NCBI GenBank assembly: GCA_009776745.1
Contig: WRNH01000007.1
Coordinates: 1-46,146 of the forward strand
Reading direction: 5' to 3'
Source: Endomicrobiia bacterium
GTDB taxonomy: Bacteria > Elusimicrobiota > Endomicrobiia > Endomicrobiales > Endomicrobiaceae
Length of the DNA stretch: 46,146 nucleotides
Of this stretch, positions 42,484 to 46,146 are shown one piece after another. The notes under the pieces were generated by a model, which was not told where the DNA came from, made no database searches, and saw only the letters and a list, made by a program, of their open reading frames with translations. Each line of letters starts with the position of its first letter. Within the stretch, counting starts at the first letter, position 1. Both the position numbers and the translations under genes were made by a program.

Positions 42484-43503
42484 TTATAACAGTTCTCTCC
42501 CAACTGCCTTCGCAACCAAATCAAGTTCTTTCATAAGCTTTTCAAACTGGTCGGGGAGCAGGCTTTGAGGGCCGTCGGAAAAAGCTTCTTCGGGTTTTGG
42601 GTGAACTTCCAAAATCAAAGCGTCGGCGCCGGCCGCAATGCACGCTTTTGCCATGGTTCCGACATGTTCCCTTATGCCTATTCCGTGCGACGGATCCAAA
42701 ATCACCGGCAAATGCGAAAGTTTTTTAAGCACGGGCACCGCGTTTAGATCCAGCGTAAATCTTGTGGAATCCTCAAAAGTTCTTATTCCTCTTTCGCAAA
42801 GCATAACATTATAATTCCCCTGCGAAAGAATATATTCCGCGGAAAGCAGAAGTTCTTTTATTGTCGTCGCCATGCCTCTTTTGATAAGCACGGGTTTTTT
42901 CTGTTTTCCGGCTTCTTTGAGCAAATCGTAATTTTGTATGTTTCTTGCGCCGATCTGTATAATGTCGCAATACTTTGAAACAAGTTCGACCTGTTCTGCA
43001 GACATCGCTTCGCTGATCGTGGGCATATGCAGTTTTTCGCCGGCTTCTTCCATATACTTCAAACCTTTTTCGCCAAGCCCTTGAAAAGCGTAAGGAGAAC
43101 TCCTCGGCTTGAAAGCTCCGCCTCTGATTATTGTTGCGCCGGCATTTTTAATTATCTTTGCGGTTTTAAACAAAATTTCTTTTGTTTCAATAGCGCACGG
43201 CCCGGCCATAACGTGAATTTGTTTTCCGCCGATCTCCACATTGCGTCTGACTTTTATTACCGTATTATTTTTCTGAAACTCCCTTGACGCAAGCTTATAA
43301 GGTTTTTGGATCTCGCTGATATTTTCAACCGCTTCCATAGCCGCAAAAATATCTCTGTATTTTTCGGCATATTCGCCTATCATGCCGATAATCGTCATGT
43401 CCTTACCCTTGGATATGTGCGGCTTATAACCAAGTTTTTTTATCTTCCCTATTATTAGATCCGTTTCTTTCTTCTTACTGCCTTTTTTAAGCGTTATTAT
43501 CAT
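42484..43503 (-). CDS. aroF: 3-deoxy-7-phosphoheptulonate synthase, type I-beta with N-terminal regulatory domain
   Basis: Condenses PEP and erythrose-4-phosphate, the first shikimate step. 339 aa. The first 70 residues ([20 protein letters not shown]) form the ferredoxin-like domain known from Thermotoga DAHPS to bind tyrosine as feedback inhibitor. The catalytic barrel shows [38 protein letters not shown] and DPSHGIG. AAGGG precedes the ATG. The TAA stop is part of TAACGGCA. Confidence 0.94.
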   Translation of the reverse strand: MIITLKKGSKKKETDLIIGKIKKLGYKPHISKGKDMTIIGMIGEYAEKYRDIFAAMEAVENISEIQKPYKLASREFQKNNTVIKVRRNVEIGGKQIHVMAGPCAIETKEILFKTAKIIKNAGATIIRGGAFKPRSSPYAFQGLGEKGLKYMEEAGEKLHMPTISEAMSAEQVELVSKYCDIIQIGARNIQNYDLLKEAGKQKKPVLIKRGMATTIKELLLSAEYILSQGNYNVMLCERGIRTFEDSTRFTLDLNAVPVLKKLSHLPVILDPSHGIGIREHVGTMAKACIAAGADALILEVHPKPEEAFSDGPQSLLPDQFEKLMKELDLVAKAVGRELL

Positions 43504-43523
43504 AAAATTTACCCTTTTTTAAC

Positions 43524-43663
43524 GGCAGTGTGGAGTTTTAAGGGTGGAGGGTGGAGTTAATGTGTTTTCACAAAGTGAAAACCTATAATAAGTTTCGGCT
43601 GGGACTTTGTCCCTGCCGAAACACGACAACTCCACTCTTCACACTCAAAACTTCAAACTGCAG
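43524..43663. repeat. Composite palindromic element between aroF and hisC
   Basis: Outer arms about 34 nt (GCAGTGTGGAGTTTTAAGGG and on; complement at the right end) pair at about 28 of 34 positions. Inside are two F6 hairpins: TGTTTTCACAAAGTGAAAAC and GTTTCGGC...GCCGAAAC, the latter carrying GGGACTTTGTCCC. The left edge carries TTAACGGCAG. The right arm contains the hisC stop codon and its last three codons. Confidence 0.8.
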
Positions 43664-44786
43664 TTCTAATTATTTTTTTAAGCTTCTTTACAAACATCTC
43701 ATTTTCCTTGTGCAAACCCACGGTCACTCTTACCCAGTCGGGCAAATCGTATTCGCCCATTGCTCTTGTTATCACGCCTTCTTTGAGCATCAGCGGAAAA
43801 AATTCTTTTCCTTTAAGCGGCGAAACGTTAAACAAAATAAAATTTGCCGCAGACTTGATATATTTTACTCCAAGCTTTTCAAACTCTTTGTACATATACT
43901 CTTTTTCTTTCTTCATCAGCTTTTGGCCTTTTTTTACCTGTTTCTTATCTTGCAGGCTGGCGACCGCGGCTGCCTGGGCAAGAATATTCACATTAAAAGG
44001 AGGTCTTATCCTTTCAATATAATCCACTATACATTCGTTCGCAAAACCGTAGCCGACTCTTAAACCGGCAAGCCCGTAAATTTTTGAAAAAGTCCTGAAA
44101 ACTATTAAGTTTGGATTATTTTTTAAGAAATCGAGACCGTCCGGATAATCCCGATTAAGAGAAGCGTACTCAAAATACGCTTCATCCAAAATAACCAGAG
44201 GTTTTACGCCGTATTTATTCAAAGGCAAAGCTTTCAAAAATCCCGAAAGCTCTTTTTTCGTATTATACGTGCCCGTAGGATTATTCGGATTTGTCACAAA
44301 AACGGCCTTAGTTTTTTTTGTACACGCTTTTGCCATAGCTTTTAAATCGTGTATAAATCCGTTTTTCATAGGCACGACTACGGCTTTAGAACCCATCAAT
44401 TGCGCGGCCATGCCGTATCTTATGAATGCGTGTTTAGATATTACTATTTCATCTTCCCGATCAAAGAACAGTTTGGCAGCCAGTTCGATGATCTCGTCTC
44501 CGCCTGCGGCAGTAAATATATTCCCGGTTGGGAGCCGGTATCGCTGCGACAAAGCTTTTTTGAGCTCATATGAATTTGAATCCGGATAGAAAAATATTGC
44601 GTTCAAATTATCCTTTATCGCCTGAACCGCTTTTTTGGAAGGCCCGAGCGGATTTTCATTTGAAGCAAGCTTGACTACCGTTTTAAGCCCAAGCTCTCTT
44701 TTTATGGTTTCAACGGGTTTTCCCGCGACATAAGGTTCAAACCCCTTACAGTTTGGCCTGATTATTTTTGTTATTTTGTCTTTCAT
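43653..44786 (-). CDS. hisC: Histidinol-phosphate / aromatic amino acid aminotransferase
   Basis: PLP enzyme, fold type I. 377 aa with SNENPLGPS near the N-terminus, NPNNPTGTY, the PLP-ring contact DEAYFEY (201-207) and the Schiff-base Lys235 in TFSKIYGLAGLRVGYG. Position in an aromatic operon suggests it transaminates phenylpyruvate and hydroxyphenylpyruvate, as HisC does in Bacillus, perhaps with histidinol-phosphate too (no other his gene is here). AGAGG precedes the ATG. The C-terminal TAV and stop are encoded by repeat DNA. Confidence 0.88.
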   Translation of the reverse strand: MKDKITKIIRPNCKGFEPYVAGKPVETIKRELGLKTVVKLASNENPLGPSKKAVQAIKDNLNAIFFYPDSNSYELKKALSQRYRLPTGNIFTAAGGDEIIELAAKLFFDREDEIVISKHAFIRYGMAAQLMGSKAVVVPMKNGFIHDLKAMAKACTKKTKAVFVTNPNNPTGTYNTKKELSGFLKALPLNKYGVKPLVILDEAYFEYASLNRDYPDGLDFLKNNPNLIVFRTFSKIYGLAGLRVGYGFANECIVDYIERIRPPFNVNILAQAAAVASLQDKKQVKKGQKLMKKEKEYMYKEFEKLGVKYIKSAANFILFNVSPLKGKEFFPLMLKEGVITRAMGEYDLPDWVRVTVGLHKENEMFVKKLKKIIRTAV

Positions 44787-44815
44787 TTTGACTTACCTCT
44801 TCCTATCAAAAAAAT

Positions 44816-44830
44816 TGTTAATTGCCGTTA
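44816..44830. repeat. F3 remnant with TAACGGCA at the pheA stop
   Basis: On the minus strand TAACGGCAATTAACA follows directly on the pheA TGA stop. It is the shortest example in the window of a boundary word at a stop codon. Confidence 0.55.
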
Positions 44831-45898
44831 TCACGCTTTCGGATACGAGCCTAAAACTTTTACGAATGCGCAGTTCTTTTTTAATTCTTCAAGCGACTGG
44901 GCGACTTTTTTATCAAGGCAGTGCCCTTCCAGATCCGCAAAAAACATGTATTCCCACGCTTTCTTTTTTGTGGGTCTGGATTCGATCCTTGTCAAATTTA
45001 TTTTATGTTTATTAAATATTCCCAAAAGCCGGTACAGCATTCCGACTCTGTCTTTGCCGATGAACACAATGCTTGTCTTATCATTGCCCGTCGGATTTGT
45101 GTTGATTTTTCCTATGACCAAAAATCTCGTATAATTTTGTTTGCCGTCCTGTATTCCTTTTTGCAAAACGTATAAACCGTATATCTTTGCAGCCGCCTCG
45201 GAAGCTATTGCCGACGAATAAGTTTCCTTTGAGGCATACTTTGCGGCTTCAGCCGTCGAAGCAGTTGAAACAAGCTCCGCGTCGGAATAATGTTTGCCCA
45301 GCCACGCGCCGCATTGCGCAAGCGCGTGAGGGTGCGAATAGATCCTTGTTATTTCCGCTTTAGGATTTTTCACCAAAAAACACTGTTCTATTTTTAAGCT
45401 TATTTCGCCGCATATGTACAGTTCCGTATCGACGAGCATATCAAGCGTCGCGTTTACCGAACCTTCGTTTGAATTTTCAATAGGCACGACTCCGAAATCC
45501 GCCCTGCCGCTTTCAATTTCCTTAAGAGCTTCTATAGGAGTGGAACACGGTATAAAAAAACCCGAAGAACCGAACTTTTTTATCGCCGCCTGATGCGTAA
45601 ACGTGGCCCACGGCCCCAAAAACGCTATTTTTGCCGGCGCTTCAATATCCCTGCACGCACTGATAATTTCCGCATAAATGTTTTCAAGCGCCTCATCATT
45701 TAAAATCCCGCCTTTGCCTGCGGCAAAAACGTTTTTCAAAACTTCCTTTTCGCGCGAAGGAACATAAACTGCCCCCCCGCTTTTATTTTTGGTTTTGCCG
45801 ACTTCAAGAGCAAGCTTTGCCCTTTTGTTGACGAGCTTTGTTATCTCCGCGTCAACTTTGTCAATATTTTTTCTTATTGCCGACAATTTATCCGCCAT
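44831..45898 (-). CDS. pheA: Bifunctional chorismate mutase / prephenate dehydratase (P-protein)
   Basis: Converts chorismate via prephenate to phenylpyruvate. 355 aa: AroQ-type mutase helices at 1-85 (IRKNIDKVDAEITKLVNKRA), prephenate dehydratase about 90-270 with FLGPWATFTHQAA, VPIENSNEGSV and the catalytic NYTRF, then a C-terminal ACT domain (about 275-355) with DRVGMLY and RIESRP for feedback by phenylalanine. GGGGAAAG lies just before the ATG. It is the first gene of the leftward supraoperon and has its own promoter. Confidence 0.95.
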   Translation of the reverse strand: MADKLSAIRKNIDKVDAEITKLVNKRAKLALEVGKTKNKSGGAVYVPSREKEVLKNVFAAGKGGILNDEALENIYAEIISACRDIEAPAKIAFLGPWATFTHQAAIKKFGSSGFFIPCSTPIEALKEIESGRADFGVVPIENSNEGSVNATLDMLVDTELYICGEISLKIEQCFLVKNPKAEITRIYSHPHALAQCGAWLGKHYSDAELVSTASTAEAAKYASKETYSSAIASEAAAKIYGLYVLQKGIQDGKQNYTRFLVIGKINTNPTGNDKTSIVFIGKDRVGMLYRLLGIFNKHKINLTRIESRPTKKKAWEYMFFADLEGHCLDKKVAQSLEELKKNCAFVKVLGSYPKA

Positions 45899-45925
45899 AT
45901 TCTTTCCCCGTACACATAAAAATAA

Positions 45926-45954
45926 ACCCTCTTTAAGAGGGTCTGTTTATTATA
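45926..45954 (-). promoter_or_regulatory. pheA promoter with a hairpin at the transcript start
   Basis: An extended -10 TGATATAAT ends at 45949. The -35 is weak. The predicted start (about 45942) coincides with the first base of a 17-nt perfect stem-loop ACCCTCT-TTA-AGAGGGT (45926-45942). TTTATTTTT follows, so it also has terminator shape. It could protect the 5' end or mark the end of a leftward gene beyond the window. Between hairpin and pheA a nine-codon ORF (ATG TGT ACG ...) ends in a TAA that overlaps the pheA start. Confidence 0.5.
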
Positions 45955-46028
45955 TCAAAATATTAAAAATATTGCTAAAACAGGCATGATCGCACGACAA
46001 ATGCATGAAAAATATTTCTTCGGCAAAA

Positions 46029-46052
46029 AGGTGGTCAATTGCCCCGTCCCCT
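46029..46052. repeat. F2 element end, partial copy C
   Basis: AGGTGGTCAATTGCCCCGTCCCCT matches the right arm of the F2 elements at 14888 and about 287 with one region of divergence, without the matching left arm. In many genomes such ends flank RAYT-type transposase genes (known), but none is seen before the window ends. Confidence 0.5.
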
Positions 46053-46146
46053 TTGTTCGATAAAAAGAAAGTATAATTTAAGCGTATAAGGGCGTTGGAA
46101 GATTGAGTCCCTTTAGGGCTAAAAGCCCGTGGTCATCAGAATCTCC
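46053..46146. other. Right-end stretch without a recognised gene
   Basis: Contains GTATAATTTAAG (a -10-like box for a rightward unit, about 46071) and a small stem GGGCTAAAAGCCC (about 46117). It may be the start of a gene or RNA beyond the window; nothing can be named. Confidence 0.3.

Noticed and set aside
46053-46146. Possible structured RNA at the right edge
   Set aside because: Only a short stem GGGCTAAAAGCCC is visible and it matches no riboswitch, SRP, tmRNA or RNase P motif that I can recognise.
1-46146. tRNA and rRNA genes
   Set aside because: No cloverleaf with a GTTCRA-type T-arm or rRNA core sequence was noticed on either strand while reading.

Overview
The window reads as chromosomal DNA of an AT-rich, diderm (outer-membrane) bacterium. 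It encodes an outer-membrane secretin, an autotransporter-type adhesin ending in an OmpA peptidoglycan-binding domain, a lipoprotein, and a type IV pilus assembly operon. Gene content and gene feel resemble Elusimicrobiota (Endomicrobia-like) or a related uncultured diderm lineage. That placement is an inference with moderate-to-low confidence, since no rRNA gene is present.

Layout, left to right. (1) 1-1010: dispersed palindromic repeats and a small PNPOx-fold protein. (2) 1014-2960: an Aquifex-type aconitase. (3) 3137-12851: an envelope-glycan-like block with two paralogous polytopic TMTC/GT-C-like proteins with TPR tails, a small membrane protein, a GtrA-family flippase-like protein, an FAD oxidoreductase, a large polytopic membrane protein and an NAD-dependent sugar-epimerase-like SDR. 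(4) 12987-14829: serine acetyltransferase and a radical SAM/SPASM gene whose start has been replaced by a repeat element. (5) 14987-20155: a 1722-aa Pmp-repeat autotransporter fused to OmpA. (6) 20388-34078, all leftward: a type IV pilus operon in the order pilB, pilC, lipoprotein, pilin, very large PilV-like pilin, PilW-like, PilX-like, pilM, pilN, pilO/P fusion, secretin pilQ, receiver protein, TPR protein. pilT and pilD are not in the window. (7) 34288-35290: patatin-like lipase with a 19-codon overlapping leader ORF, and a terminator. (8) 35315-45898, all leftward: the aromatic amino acid / translation supraoperon pheA-hisC-aroF(DAHPS)-tyrA-aroA-plsC-ispH-rpsA, then rplM-rpsI from its own promoter with an attenuator-like leader.

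The most unusual aspect is the intergenic DNA. Nearly every leftward gene ends exactly at, or inside, short palindromic repeat elements. These are mosaics of a few word families: TCTTCACTCTCCAC-type, AATTCGTAATT-type, TTAAAGTCTTTAAAG-type, GTTTTCGC/GCGAAAAC hairpins, a GGGTGTCTCTAAAAA-ended element and a GGGTCAGGGGGACGG-ended element. A common boundary word, TAACGGCA (or TGCCGTTA), overlaps or abuts the stop codon of five genes. One such element lies in frame inside tyrA, adding about 24 residues, and another has removed the start of the radical SAM gene. This looks like an active or recently active, possibly undescribed, family of palindromic elements comparable in behaviour to the Rickettsia palindromic elements.

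Functionally, the glycan block, adhesin and pilus cluster together suggest a surface-attachment or glycosylated-surface lifestyle. The right third is conserved housekeeping.
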